A stretch of DNA of 64,000 nucleotides from positions 248,001 to 312,000 of the forward strand of contig CAWELH010000003.1 of NCBI GenBank assembly GCA_963809925.1. The letters run 5' to 3'. Source of the DNA: DASQZK01 sp963809925 (GTDB lineage: Bacteria; Bacteroidota; Bacteroidia; Bacteroidales; GCA-2748055). A program made the translations under genes and the position numbers. Shown piece by piece: positions 37,139 to 46,718 of this stretch; the first letter of the stretch is position 1; every line of letters begins with the position of its first letter. The notes under the pieces are model-generated. The model was not told the DNA's origin. It ran no database searches and worked only from the letters and a program-made list of their open reading frames with translations.

Positions 37139-40100
37139 TTAATTCAAGCGACATTCGATTTCAGGAAAATTCTGAACAAAATCAAAAAACTTATCCGAGA
37201 TCTCAATATATTGATTTCTTGAGAATAAATCTACCTTTAAATTGGTTTCACTATCAACAATCTGAAACCGCAAAAGTTTTCCTCCGGGCTTATGCACGCC
37301 CTTGTTTATAAAGGGCTGAAGGCCTTCCATAAATTCATCCGTAACGTTCTCAATGTGAAGCATAAGCTTCACATTTTTGATGAGTTCGTCTCTGACTTCA
37401 GAGAGCATATGAATGGATTTGATACGTACTGAAACACCTTTCCTGCCATCTTTTTTGGATTCCCATTCTTCAACAAATCCTTTTACCAGAAGAAGCAGGC
37501 CGGGTGTAAAGAAATTCTTATATGTGACAAAATCATTCCCCCATAAACCCAGCTGATAGGTATCGGTGTAATCCTCGAGAACGGCATTCCCGTAAGCCCG
37601 GTTATTTTTCTGTGAGATCCCCTGCTTGAATGATTTTACGATACCCGGGAAAACGATATCCTTACCGATTAGTTTTTGCAGATCGTTATTGAGTGTGTAC
37701 AAATCGGTATTGCAGAGATTTTCAATTTCGGCTTTAAACTGATCCAGCGGATGAGCAGTAAGGTACATGCCGATCAGTTCTTTTTCCTTGTTGATCTTAT
37801 CGAGGAGGTTCATATCCTCTGCGGGAGATGGTTCCGGTTTTACAACGGTTTCTGTACCCGATTCTCCGAAAAGTGATTGTTGAGTACTCGATTTCTCATT
37901 ACTGACGAGGTTTCCAAAACGAATGAGGCTTTCGATAAAACTCTGGTCATTTCCGGCAGGAAGGAAATACTGTGAACGATTGATCCCGGGAAAGCAATCG
38001 AAACTTCCGGCCAGGGCAAGTGCTTCGAGGTTTTTCCGGTTCACGACGCGAAGATCCAGCCGTTCGATAAAGTCGTAGATGTCTTTGAAAGCTCCGTTTT
38101 TCTTTCGTTCGTCGATGATCGTGGTCACGGCAGCTTCCCCGACGCCCTTGATGGCACCCATACCAAAGCGGATGTCACCATTCTTATTTACGGTAAATTT
38201 CAGCTTACTTTCATTAACATCCGGGCCGAGAACAGAGATTCCCATGCGTCTGCACTCATCCATGAAGAGGCTTATCTTTTTAATATCGGTGAAATTACGG
38301 CTGAGCACAGCTGACATAAATTCCGCGGGGTAATGGGCTTTCAGATAGGCAGTCTGGTAGGATACATATGCGTAGCAAGTAGAATGTGATTTATTGAAAG
38401 CATATTGTGCAAAGGCTTCCCAGTCGGCCCATATTCTGAGAACCACTTCTTCACTGAAGTTATTTTTCCGGCATCCTTCGACGAACTTTTCCTTTAGTTC
38501 GTCCATCATCTTCTTGATCTTTTTTCCCATTGCCTTCCGCAAAGAATCGGCCTCACCCCGCGTAAAACCGGCAAGCTTCCTCGACAGCCTCATTACCTGT
38601 TCCTGGTATACGGTGATGCCATAGGTTTCTTTCAGTTCCTCCTCCATTTCAGGAAGGTCATAGGAGATTTTCTCCCTTCCGTGTTTCCTGTTGATATAGT
38701 TGGGGATGTACTCCATGGGGCCGGGACGATAAAGGGCGTTCATGGCGATAAGATCCTCAAATCGGTTGGGCTTGAGGTTTCTGAGGTGTTTTTTCATCCC
38801 GGGTGATTCAAACTGAAAAAGTCCGGTAGTATCACCACGGCTGTATAGGTTGTAGGTTTCTTCATCCTCCAGTGGGACACGATCGATATCGATCGTCTCA
38901 TTCCGTGATTCCCGAATATTTTCAACCGCATCTTTAATGATGGAAAGCGTTTTAAGCCCGAGGAAGTCCATCTTAAGCATTCCCACATCTTCGACATGTT
39001 TACCGTCGAACTGAGTTACGAGCAGGTCAGAGTCCTTCGAGGTACAAATGGGGATGTGGTTAATCAGGTCATCCCGGCCGATGATGATTCCGCAGGCGTG
39101 GAGTCCGGTGTGACGTACCGATCCCTCGAGTGTTTCGGCATATTTCAGTGTGGAAGTTACCAGTTCATTCCCGGATTTTTTTTCTTTCAAAAGCTCCGGC
39201 TCCTCCTGGTAGGCTTTTTTAAGCGTAATACCCGGCCGTTCCGGAACGAGCTTCGCAAGGCGATCGGCTTCCGAAAGCGGAAGTTTCTGAATTCTGGCAA
39301 CATCCCGTATCGCCATTTTCGCAGCCATGGTGCCAAAGGTGATAATATGGGCGACCCTTGCATGACCGTACTTTTTCACTACCCATTTCAAAACTTCATC
39401 CCGCCCGTCTTCATCAAAGTCAATATCGATATCGGGCATCGAAACACGGTCCGGATTGAGGAATCGTTCGAAGAGGAGATTATACTTTAATGGGTCAATA
39501 TCGGTAATACCGGTGCAATAGGCAACCACGGATCCGGCGGCAGACCCCCGTCCGGGTCCCACGGCCACGCCCATTTCCCTTGCTGCATTGATAAAATCCT
39601 GTACAATGAGAAAGTAGCCGGGGAAGCCCATCTTTTTAATGGTTTCCAATTCGAAGTTGATGCGCTCATTGATCTGATCGTCGATTTCGCCATACCGACG
39701 TTTGGCTCCTTCCAGTGTGAGGTATCGGAGGTATTCATCCTCATCGGTAAACTTCTCCGGTAGCGGGAAATCGGGCATGATGGGTTTTCGGTTGAGATCG
39801 TACATCTCAGTTTTGTCGACAATTTCCTGCGTATTGGCAAGAATTTCGGGGATGTCTGCGAACAACTCCTGCATCTCGGCCTGCGTCTTCATCCATTCCT
39901 GCCTGGTATACCTCATCCGGTTCGGGTCGTCGAGTTCCTTGCCTGTACTCAGGCAGATAAGCCTGTCGTGTGCGGCAGCATCCTCAGGATTAATGAAGTG
40001 GCAATCATTTGTTGCGATGCATTTAATATTGTGCTTCCTGCCAAGTTCAAGGAGAATACTGTTTACGTATACCTGATCCTTATAAACGCGCTGGTCGGTT

Positions 40101-41398
40101 TCAGGATCGCCCGTGGGATGGCGCATAAGTTCGAGATAGTAATCCTCCCCGAAGATCTCCCTGTACCCGAGGATAACTTTCTCACCCTCTTCAGGGCCAC
40201 TGTTCATGATGGCTTGTGCCACTTCACCACCCAAACAGGCTGAACTGGCGATCAGTCCTTCATGATAGGATTTCAAAAGTTCCTTGTCTATACGTGGTTT
40301 GTAGTAAAAGCCCTCCGTCCAACCCAGAGAGATGATCCGGGTAAGATTAAGGTAGCCGGTCTTGTTTTTTGCAAGAAGGATGAGATGGTCGCCACTACCG
40401 TCGGTTTTGTCCTCTTTATCGAAACGGCTTCGCCTGGCCACGTACACCTCGCATCCGATGATGGGCTTGATCTGATTTTTTTTTGCCTCACTATGGAATA
40501 CCTTCGCGCCAAACATATTCCCATGATCGGTTATGGCCAGGGCGCTCATACCGTCTTCCCTTGCTTTTTTCACAAGATCGGGGATGGCGGCTGCACCATC
40601 GAGGATGGAATACTGGGAGTGAACATGCAGGTGAGTAAACGATACACCGGTGGAAACATCCTCCGTTTTGACAGCCAACGGATCTGGTATTTCCGGAATT
40701 GGTGGCGGTCCTGTATTTGGCTTCACCTCTATACCTGCCGGTTTGAATGCAATCTTGTTTTGGTCGAGGAAATGACGGTACTCTTCCGTTGTGAACTGCA
40801 GTTTATTTTCCCTTATTACGCCCAGCCGGGCCAGTTCAAGAAAGCATCTGGCAGTGGCGATGACGTCGGCAGAGGCGTTATGGGCATCTGTGAAGTCCTC
40901 ATCAAAAAGCTTACGATGCAATTCAGCAAGGTTAGGCCATTTAAATTTCCCGCCTTTTCCTCCGGGGAGGGCACAATACTCCGTACTTTCAATTTTGGTG
41001 CAGACCCGGGGCCTTTCAAGAAACTGGTTGGGGATAGCCGTCCTTAAGTATTCCGCAGCGACAATATTAATATCGAAATCGATGTTATGTCCGATAAGTA
41101 GCCTGGCGTCTTGCACATCACCGGCAAATTCAGAAAGAACTTCCTGCAGCGGAAGACCTTCATCAAGGGCCTTCTGAGTTGAAATTCCGTGCACTTTTTC
41201 AGCACTGTAAGGGATGGTAAAACCTTCGGGACGGATAATATAACTCTTCGCTCCGGCAAGTGTCCCATCGGCTTCATGCAGCTGCCAGGCAAGCTGAACA
41301 AGCCTGGGCCAGTTTCCGAGATCCTCTATGGGAGCATTGTTACGTAACGGTAATCCGGTCGTCTCAGTGTCAAAAATCAAAAACCACGCCACAAGCAA
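37139..41398 (-). CDS. dnaE: DNA polymerase III alpha subunit with N-terminal DnaQ-type exonuclease
   Basis: 1419 residues. Residues 1-190 form a complete DEDDh exonuclease: DTET (D10, E12), GHNIDFDIN and AHNASADV. From about residue 250 the PHP domain follows (FTHLHVHSQYSILDGAAAI, AITDHGNMFG), then the polymerase with PDIDIDFDEDGRDEV and the FNKSHSTCYAY segment, a helix-hairpin-helix region and an OB-fold. So polymerase and proofreading appear in one chain, longer than ordinary DnaE (about 1160). No ATG is found at the N-terminus; TTG 41398 or GTG 41392 is used. The exonuclease is unrelated in position to PolC, where it is inserted in the PHP domain. Confidence 0.93.
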   Translation of the reverse strand: MLVAWFLIFDTETTGLPLRNNAPIEDLGNWPRLVQLAWQLHEADGTLAGAKSYIIRPEGFTIPYSAEKVHGISTQKALDEGLPLQEVLSEFAGDVQDARLLIGHNIDFDINIVAAEYLRTAIPNQFLERPRVCTKIESTEYCALPGGKGGKFKWPNLAELHRKLFDEDFTDAHNASADVIATARCFLELARLGVIRENKLQFTTEEYRHFLDQNKIAFKPAGIEVKPNTGPPPIPEIPDPLAVKTEDVSTGVSFTHLHVHSQYSILDGAAAIPDLVKKAREDGMSALAITDHGNMFGAKVFHSEAKKNQIKPIIGCEVYVARRSRFDKEDKTDGSGDHLILLAKNKTGYLNLTRIISLGWTEGFYYKPRIDKELLKSYHEGLIASSACLGGEVAQAIMNSGPEEGEKVILGYREIFGEDYYLELMRHPTGDPETDQRVYKDQVYVNSILLELGRKHNIKCIATNDCHFINPEDAAAHDRLICLSTGKELDDPNRMRYTRQEWMKTQAEMQELFADIPEILANTQEIVDKTEMYDLNRKPIMPDFPLPEKFTDEDEYLRYLTLEGAKRRYGEIDDQINERINFELETIKKMGFPGYFLIVQDFINAAREMGVAVGPGRGSAAGSVVAYCTGITDIDPLKYNLLFERFLNPDRVSMPDIDIDFDEDGRDEVLKWVVKKYGHARVAHIITFGTMAAKMAIRDVARIQKLPLSEADRLAKLVPERPGITLKKAYQEEPELLKEKKSGNELVTSTLKYAETLEGSVRHTGLHACGIIIGRDDLINHIPICTSKDSDLLVTQFDGKHVEDVGMLKMDFLGLKTLSIIKDAVENIRESRNETIDIDRVPLEDEETYNLYSRGDTTGLFQFESPGMKKHLRNLKPNRFEDLIAMNALYRPGPMEYIPNYINRKHGREKISYDLPEMEEELKETYGITVYQEQVMRLSRKLAGFTRGEADSLRKAMGKKIKKMMDELKEKFVEGCRKNNFSEEVVLRIWADWEAFAQYAFNKSHSTCYAYVSYQTAYLKAHYPAEFMSAVLSRNFTDIKKISLFMDECRRMGISVLGPDVNESKLKFTVNKNGDIRFGMGAIKGVGEAAVTTIIDERKKNGAFKDIYDFIERLDLRVVNRKNLEALALAGSFDCFPGINRSQYFLPAGNDQSFIESLIRFGNLVSNEKSSTQQSLFGESGTETVVKPEPSPAEDMNLLDKINKEKELIGMYLTAHPLDQFKAEIENLCNTDLYTLNNDLQKLIGKDIVFPGIVKSFKQGISQKNNRAYGNAVLEDYTDTYQLGLWGNDFVTYKNFFTPGLLLLVKGFVEEWESKKDGRKGVSVRIKSIHMLSEVRDELIKNVKLMLHIENVTDEFMEGLQPFINKGVHKPGGKLLRFQIVDSETNLKVDLFSRNQYIEISDKFFDFVQNFPEIECRLN

Positions 41399-41585
41399 GA
41401 GTTTTAAAACGTAAAATACTGGTATTCAATATATTTAGCAGCCATCTGCTATAAGTGTAAAATTACAACTTTTGAATTGGAATAAAGAATGATGTTGATA
41501 AAGAATCATAAATAGGAGGGGGGAGAAGTGATGGAGTGATCCACCTTCGCTAAAAAGCTACGGCGGACGCGGTGGGTGATGGGGT

Positions 41586-41677
41586 GATGAAGTTAGGAAG
41601 TTAGGGAGTTAGGAAGTTAAACTCAACAACTCAACAACTCAACAACTCAACAACTCAACAACTCAACAACTCAACAA
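41586..41677 (+). repeat. Octanucleotide microsatellites (AGTTAGGR)n and (CTCAACAA)7
   Basis: Several AGTTAGGR octamers are followed by seven perfect CTCAACAA units (41622-41677). Both units are 8 bp, like the other loci in the window. Confidence 0.85.
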
Positions 41678-41734
41678 ATAAATATCGGGTGAAATCCAAT
41701 ATTGAAGGATTTATTCAGGCAGATCTTTTCGCGA

Positions 41735-41805
41735 AACCGCGGAGCGGTTAAATAATAATAGCCATGGGTTCCACTCTTGGTCGCCTGCGTGGTGTTGAAC
41801 CCATG
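41735..41805 (+). repeat. Stand-alone double-hairpin module
   Basis: AACCGC-GGA-GCGGTT (41735-41749), an AT-rich linker AAATAATAATAG, then a perfect 9-bp stem CATGGGTTC/GAACCCATG (41763-41771 with 41797-41805). This is the same layout as modules in the 204-bp array at 17424. Confidence 0.75.
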
Positions 41806-41925
41806 TAAGGTTAAATAGTAATTCCGAAGGCATTCACCAACATTGGCCATAGGGTTTCTCCCAAAATGAAATCAGATCAAGACCGTCAGGTATCTGAGAT
41901 AATATTGTTCTTATATACGTATTCA

Positions 41926-41985
41926 GGGGATCCCACCCCCCGCCCACCACCCTTAATGCGCAGAAAGAACAATTCTCAGTGTCCC
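41926..41985 (-). repeat. 60-bp dispersed repeat, copy 2 (inverted)
   Basis: Its reverse complement matches 2061-2120 at 49 of 60 positions by hand count. Confidence 0.7.
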
Positions 41986-42282
41986 TCACATATGTTCTTC
42001 AGCAGATATTCAGTATAACCTCTCAGCAAAAAGGGGAAAGCCCAATTATATAGTGATTTAGCGAGTTTGTGATCTTCCTTTGATGACCGCGTACCGCAAG
42101 CTTCGGCGGACGCATTTTGTTAATTAGTTCATCTGCCTTTGCTGATGCTTCGGTGGACAAGGATTTGGAATTGAAGAGTGATTTAAAGTACCCCTACTTT
42201 CACCCTCGATCGCCCGTCCTACCTTTCTTCCTATCACTCCTTCATCCCATCACTTCCATAACATATTATTTTCCCTTTCTCC

Positions 42283-42313
42283 TTTGAACTTAACTATTAA
42301 ACCTATATCTTTG
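42283..42313 (+). promoter_or_regulatory. Bacteroidota-type promoter for rpsP
   Basis: TTTG (42283-42286), 19 bp, TATCTTTG (42306-42313): an exact match to the -33/-7 consensus of the Bacteroidota primary sigma factor, 49 bp before the rpsP ATG. Confidence 0.8.
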
Positions 42314-42362
42314 CGACCTCTTTTTTAAAAATGTAGGTTTAATTTAATTCATTAATCAGAGT

Positions 42363-43139
42363 ATGCCTGTAAAAATCAGATTGACTAGACATGGCCGGAA
42401 AAGAAAGCCATTCTATCACATTGTAGTGACTGATAGCAGGGCGCCACGGGATGGTAGATACATAGAAAAAATAGGATCGTATAATCCTAATACTAATCCT
42501 GCTACGATTGACCTGGACTTCGACAAAGCGTTGGACTGGGTACAAAAAGGCGCTCAACCTACGGACACATGTAGAGCTATTTTGTCATACAAGGGAGTAA
42601 TGTACAAAAAACACCTTTTTGAGGGTGTCAGGAAGGAAGCCTTCTCAGACGAAGAAGCTGAAAAGCGGTTTGCACAATGGATGACAGAAAAAGACACCAA
42701 AATTCAGAGTAAACTGGATTCGCTTGCGAAATCAAAAAGTGAGACTGAAAAGGAAATTCTGGCGAAGGAGACTAAAATTCGTGAGGCACGTGCTGCTGAA
42801 TTAGCGAAGAGACTTGCCGCCTCCGCGGAAAAAGAAACCGAAGAGGAAGAAGTCTCCGATGCTGCTGAGGTAGAAAAACCCGTTGCAGAAGAAGCCGTTG
42901 CAGAAGTACCTGTTGTGGAAGAACCTGTTGTGGAAGAACCCATTGCAGAAGAAGCTGCGGTGGAAGAACCTGTTGCAGAAGAAGCTGTCGTTGAGGAAAC
43001 TAAAGAAGACGTGGTAGCAGAAGCAGAAGCTGAACCGGAAAAGGCAGCCAAAGAAGAAAGTGCTGAAGAAACCACGGATGAAACTTCCGAAGATAAAACT
43101 GCGGAAGAAGATACAGAAAACAAGGAAACTGAAGCATAG
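42363..43139 (+). CDS. rpsP: 30S ribosomal protein S16 with long acidic tail
   Basis: The first ~85 residues are S16 (MPVKIRLTRHGRKRKPFYHI, DSRAPRDGRYIEKIGSYNP), a small-subunit assembly protein. The remaining ~170 residues are an added tail: a charged helical stretch (about 100-165), then short degenerate repeats of the type VEEPVAEEAV rich in Glu, Val, Ala and Thr. Total length 258, about three times ordinary S16. A C-terminal extension is known in Bacteroidota S16; its role is unknown. rimM follows after 7 bp. Confidence 0.95.
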   Translation: MPVKIRLTRHGRKRKPFYHIVVTDSRAPRDGRYIEKIGSYNPNTNPATIDLDFDKALDWVQKGAQPTDTCRAILSYKGVMYKKHLFEGVRKEAFSDEEAEKRFAQWMTEKDTKIQSKLDSLAKSKSETEKEILAKETKIREARAAELAKRLAASAEKETEEEEVSDAAEVEKPVAEEAVAEVPVVEEPVVEEPIAEEAAVEEPVAEEAVVEETKEDVVAEAEAEPEKAAKEESAEETTDETSEDKTAEEDTENKETEA

Positions 43140-43146
43140 ATCCTGA

Positions 43147-43662
43147 ATGATCAGGGAACACTGTTCAAAAATCGGGTATATCACGAAGCCTCATGGTATT
43201 GGCGGCATGGTGATAGTCCGTCTGGATGGTGCCTTTGCTGAAGAAATTGAAGAAGGGGATACATTGTTCGTTGAAACCGACGGGACATTGATCCCCTTTC
43301 TTATTGAGGAGATCCGGCCAGTGGGCGAAACTGCTTTTATCAAGTTCGAATTTTGCGACTCGGAAAAAGAAGCCGGAAAACTCAGGGGGCTGAATTTGTT
43401 TATATTGAATGAAAGTATTGGAGATCAAAGCGTTCAAGTAATCGGTGCTTCTCTTTTCATAGGATACCGCTTTACTGACGTAAATTCCGGTATCTCAGGT
43501 ATCATAGAGGATTTTATCAACAACCCTTCAAACCCGCTTTTTCTTGCCAGGATAGAATCCGGAGAGATATACATCCCTTTTCAGGAAGATTTTGTTGTAA
43601 GGATTGACCGCAGGAAGAAGATCCTGCATCTGCAGCTTCCGGAAGGACTGACAGACCTCTGA
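43147..43662 (+). CDS. rimM: Ribosome maturation factor RimM
   Basis: 171 residues: an N-terminal RimM beta-barrel (KIGYITKPHGIGGMVIV) and a PRC-barrel C-terminal domain (IYIPFQEDFVVRID). It helps 16S rRNA processing and binds S19. The 7-bp gap to rpsP indicates an operon under the same promoter; trmD, often next, is absent. Confidence 0.93.
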   Translation: MIREHCSKIGYITKPHGIGGMVIVRLDGAFAEEIEEGDTLFVETDGTLIPFLIEEIRPVGETAFIKFEFCDSEKEAGKLRGLNLFILNESIGDQSVQVIGASLFIGYRFTDVNSGISGIIEDFINNPSNPLFLARIESGEIYIPFQEDFVVRIDRRKKILHLQLPEGLTDL

Positions 43663-43698
43663 GGGATTTACCCGCAACGTATAAATCCTGTTAGGGAG

Positions 43699-44154
43699 TT
43701 AATTGGAACTGACAGGGTATTTCATGCTGATCTTTCCTTCAAACCGGATCATATCCGATTTCCAGCTTTCCGGAATACCCGATGTTGTCTCCTGTTTCAC
43801 CGAATAACCCACAAGAATAGCCCGGTTGAAGGATTTAACCTCACCGGTCAGCGGGTTGAACAATTCCTGAATCATTGTAAGGCTTTTATCTCCGATCTGT
43901 TCGATCCGCGAACGAACCGAAGCGCTTTCCTGTAAAAGGACAGGACGGTAGAAATCGATATGTATTGAAGCAATAACGACCGAGAAACTGTGCCAGTCGA
44001 TGTCTTGACTCAGAACCGTTCTGAAATAACTGATCCGGGCTATATCGAAATAATTCTGATGAACTGCATTGTTTACATGTCCCATGATGTCAATGTCGTT
44101 GAACCTGACTTGTATAGGTGTGATGTGCCTGTAGTCAACACTGCCTGCTTTCAT
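43699..44154 (-). CDS. 4HBT hotdog-fold acyl-CoA thioesterase-like protein
   Basis: 151 residues. The hotdog fold is indicated by VRFNDIDIMGHVNNAVHQNYFDIARISYF, with the catalytic Asp in FNDID and the central helix after GHVNN. These enzymes hydrolyse acyl-CoA thioesters in the cytoplasm; the substrate is unknown. It is a single gene, convergent with rimM. Confidence 0.88.
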   Translation of the reverse strand: MKAGSVDYRHITPIQVRFNDIDIMGHVNNAVHQNYFDIARISYFRTVLSQDIDWHSFSVVIASIHIDFYRPVLLQESASVRSRIEQIGDKSLTMIQELFNPLTGEVKSFNRAILVGYSVKQETTSGIPESWKSDMIRFEGKISMKYPVSSN

Positions 44155-44272
44155 GAATTTCTGAGCTTTAATATCTGCCGAAAGTTTAGAATTTATTTCT
44201 TAATATGCAACTTGTTGTAATTTCGGGCGTCTTTAAAGCAGTTTTGTATTCATCACTTTATTTTATCAGATC

Positions 44273-44992
44273 ATGAAAAAAACAGCCGGACTTCTTACGA
44301 TGATTTCTGTTCTTGTGGTGCTTTTTCTTTCAGCCTTCGCAGTCTCAACAACAACCACAAAACAGACTAATGGTAAAGTTATTGATGTGAAACCCTTCAA
44401 CAAGCTGAGTGTTTCCATTTCAGCACACGTGTTCATAGACCAGGGAGCAACGCAAAAACTTACGATTGATGCCGATGCGGCCACATTGGACAAGATCCTG
44501 GCCGAAGTGGATAATAAAAATCTTGTCATAAAACTTCAGAATCCGGGCAACCGGATTAAAGGGGATGTGACGATTCATATTACTGTTCCTGAGTTGGAAG
44601 AGATATCTGTTACGGGTTCGTCGGATGTAAATGTAAAATCAGACTTCAAAGCTGAGATACTGACTCTTCGGGTCAGCGGAAGCGGTGTCATTGATTTTGA
44701 TCATCTCACCACCACTGATCTTGAAGCCAAGATATCGGGCTCAGGTAAAATAATCCTTGCCGGCAATTCCGATAAATTTGACGCCGCAGTAGCCGGGTCG
44801 GGCAATGTTGAGGCCTTTGAATTTGTTGTAGCAGATTTCGATGGTAAGATCAGTGGTTCTGGCAAATGCAATGTCAACGTCACAAAAGTACTTGGTGCTT
44901 CGATAGCAGGCAGCGGAGCCATCATATATATGGGTAAACCTGTAGTGAATTCAACGGTAGCCGGCAGCGGTAAGGTAAAGTCTGCCAATTAA
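44273..44992 (+). CDS. Secreted GIN-domain (DUF2807) protein
   Basis: 239 residues with a signal peptide (ending about residue 25, SAFAVSTT). The rest is a beta-helix with recurring GSG turns (VTGSSDVNV, VSGSGVIDF, ISGSGKIIL, VAGSGNVEAF, ISGSGKCNV, IAGSGAIIY, VAGSGKVKS), the hallmark of the putative auto-transporter adhesin head GIN domain. Probably located in the periplasm or at the surface; function not known. Confidence 0.9.
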   Translation: MKKTAGLLTMISVLVVLFLSAFAVSTTTTKQTNGKVIDVKPFNKLSVSISAHVFIDQGATQKLTIDADAATLDKILAEVDNKNLVIKLQNPGNRIKGDVTIHITVPELEEISVTGSSDVNVKSDFKAEILTLRVSGSGVIDFDHLTTTDLEAKISGSGKIILAGNSDKFDAAVAGSGNVEAFEFVVADFDGKISGSGKCNVNVTKVLGASIAGSGAIIYMGKPVVNSTVAGSGKVKSAN

Positions 44993-45032
44993 TTAAGACA
45001 GACTGCTTACTGCATACCTGTCAGCTATGGCA

Positions 45033-45614
45033 TCATTTTCTGATGATCTGTATCTGTCCACCGGTTCCCAGCAGGATAATGGATGAGGGTGTTGATCTGG
45101 AAGGATCATTCTGTCTGTATTCGACAATATAATCCACGCCGTTTTTTACCGCTTCAGCGATCTGGTCGAAATTTTGCGGCGAAGGTTCACCGGAAAGATT
45201 CGCAGATGTTGATACCACAGGCTTTCCAAGCCCTGTAACAAGATTCTGACTAAATGCCTCACTCGTGATCCGGATACCGATTGATCCGTCATCAGCGATC
45301 AGGTTCTGCGCAAGGTTTTTTGCTGCGGGAAAGATAATGGTCAATGGTTTGTCGCTAACTTCGATAAGTTCATATGCTATCGGGGGCACCTCACTCACAT
45401 ACCTCTCAAGGCGGCCTTCATGGTCGAGCAATATGAGCATGGACTTAGAATCAGACCTGTTCTTTAATTTGTAAATCCTGCGTACCGCTTCAGTGTTGGT
45501 GGCGTCACAACCAATACCCCAGATCGTATCAGTGGGGTAGAGGATGATGCCTCCTTCTTTCATGACACGGATCGCCTGTTTAAGATCCTCCCTGAATTCA
45601 GATGAGTGATTCAT
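45033..45614 (-). CDS. tsaC: L-threonylcarbamoyladenylate synthase
   Basis: 193 residues of the YrdC/Sua5 family. It makes threonylcarbamoyl-AMP for the t6A37 tRNA modification. Motifs include GGIILYPTDTIWGIGCDATN, KNRSDSKSMLILL and GKPVVSTSANLSGEPSPQ. It lacks the extra Sua5 domain. Its start overlaps the glycosyltransferase gene end by 17 bp. Confidence 0.94.
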   Translation of the reverse strand: MNHSSEFREDLKQAIRVMKEGGIILYPTDTIWGIGCDATNTEAVRRIYKLKNRSDSKSMLILLDHEGRLERYVSEVPPIAYELIEVSDKPLTIIFPAAKNLAQNLIADDGSIGIRITSEAFSQNLVTGLGKPVVSTSANLSGEPSPQNFDQIAEAVKNGVDYIVEYRQNDPSRSTPSSIILLGTGGQIQIIRK

Positions 45615-46713
45615 AGATCCGATTTAATTTTTCAGTTGTCATTTCTTCGGAAAATTGTTTGGCAAATTGCCGGCCTGCCTCGGTCATCTTCAGTCTCAAA
45701 TTTTCATCACCGGCAATCCGATCAATTTCATAACCAAGGTTTTCCGTATCAAGGGGATCGACATATACGGAGGCGGGTCCTCCGGTCTCTTCCAGGCAGC
45801 TGCCTCTACCAGCAATGACGGGTACCCCGGAACTGATGGCTTCCAGAACCGGGATTCCGAAACCCTCAAAGGAGGAGGGATACACAAAAAGCATTGCCTG
45901 TTGATATATGGCAGGCAGATCACTGGATGGTACATTTTTCAGGAAGGTGATGTTTTTCATCCTGTGTTTTTCAATGTATGATCTGACTTCTGCCGCATAC
46001 TCCTTTTCCCTGCCAATAACAATGAGGGGTATATCAATAGGATAATCATGCAGCGCTTCCACAATACTCAGAAGGTTTTTTCTTTTTTCGATCGTCCCGA
46101 CATAAAGAATGTAGTTCTCCGGCAGTCCATATTTCTTCAACACATCACGCTTGTCTGGTAACGAAAGATCAATGCCGAAGGCCGGATCGCATGACTGGTA
46201 GACGACGCTGATCTTTTCTGGTGCAGTGCCGGTAAATTCGACAATGTCCCGTTTTGTCTGCTCACTGATAGCGATGATCATCTCCGCAGACCTGACGGCA
46301 TAATTAAGTTTCAGCCTGTAAATATTGCGGTCGATACGGTGATAGAGTTCAGGAAAACGGATGAAGATCAGATCATGAATGGTTACCACCGAATGTACGC
46401 CGGTTCCACTGATCTTCAGTGGAAGTTCGTTGCTAAGGCCATGGTAGATGTCGAGCCTGTCCCCGCGGATCAGTCCTGAAATTTTCGCCGTTCGCCAGTA
46501 CGACCTGAATTTTCGGTCGAATAACGATTGTGGTGTCCTTACCTGGATTGGATCGGGCGGAAATTTTTCAACATCATCACGCACTCGGGGTGCATAAAGA
46601 AAATAGGAATGTGAAGGATACATCCTGCTCATTTGGCTGATGATGTTCCGGCTGTAGTTTCCAAGACCGCTGAAGTTTTGGAATGCCCGCTTTGCGTCGT
46701 ACCCGATCTTCAT
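45598..46713 (-). CDS. Glycosyltransferase family 4-like (GT-B fold)
   Basis: 371 residues. The N-terminal half contains HDLIFIRFPELYHRIDRNIYR, and the C-terminal half shows the glycosyltransferase group 1 pattern ILYVGTIEKRKNLLSIVEAL and PSSFEGFGIPVLEAISSGVPVIAG (EX7E motif). It transfers a sugar from a nucleotide sugar, probably to a cell-surface glycan. It lies 5 bp after dapD and overlaps tsaC. Confidence 0.9.
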   Translation of the reverse strand: MKIGYDAKRAFQNFSGLGNYSRNIISQMSRMYPSHSYFLYAPRVRDDVEKFPPDPIQVRTPQSLFDRKFRSYWRTAKISGLIRGDRLDIYHGLSNELPLKISGTGVHSVVTIHDLIFIRFPELYHRIDRNIYRLKLNYAVRSAEMIIAISEQTKRDIVEFTGTAPEKISVVYQSCDPAFGIDLSLPDKRDVLKKYGLPENYILYVGTIEKRKNLLSIVEALHDYPIDIPLIVIGREKEYAAEVRSYIEKHRMKNITFLKNVPSSDLPAIYQQAMLFVYPSSFEGFGIPVLEAISSGVPVIAGRGSCLEETGGPASVYVDPLDTENLGYEIDRIAGDENLRLKMTEAGRQFAKQFSEEMTTEKLNRIYESLI

Positions 46714-46718
46714 ATCAA

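Larger units (their letters stand above)
41399..42362. other. Repeat-rich region between dnaE and rpsP
   Basis: Nearly 1 kb without a gene. It contains a 31-bp-type palindrome (about 41540-41570), octamer microsatellites (41586-41677), a stand-alone double-hairpin module (41735-41805), an inverted copy of the 2061 repeat (41926-41985), another 31-bp-type palindrome (42085-42120) and the rpsP promoter. Confidence 0.7.

Noticed and set aside
40262..41047. 261-codon open frame on the plus strand
   Set aside because: Shadow of the dnaE exonuclease and PHP region; no recognisable protein pattern.
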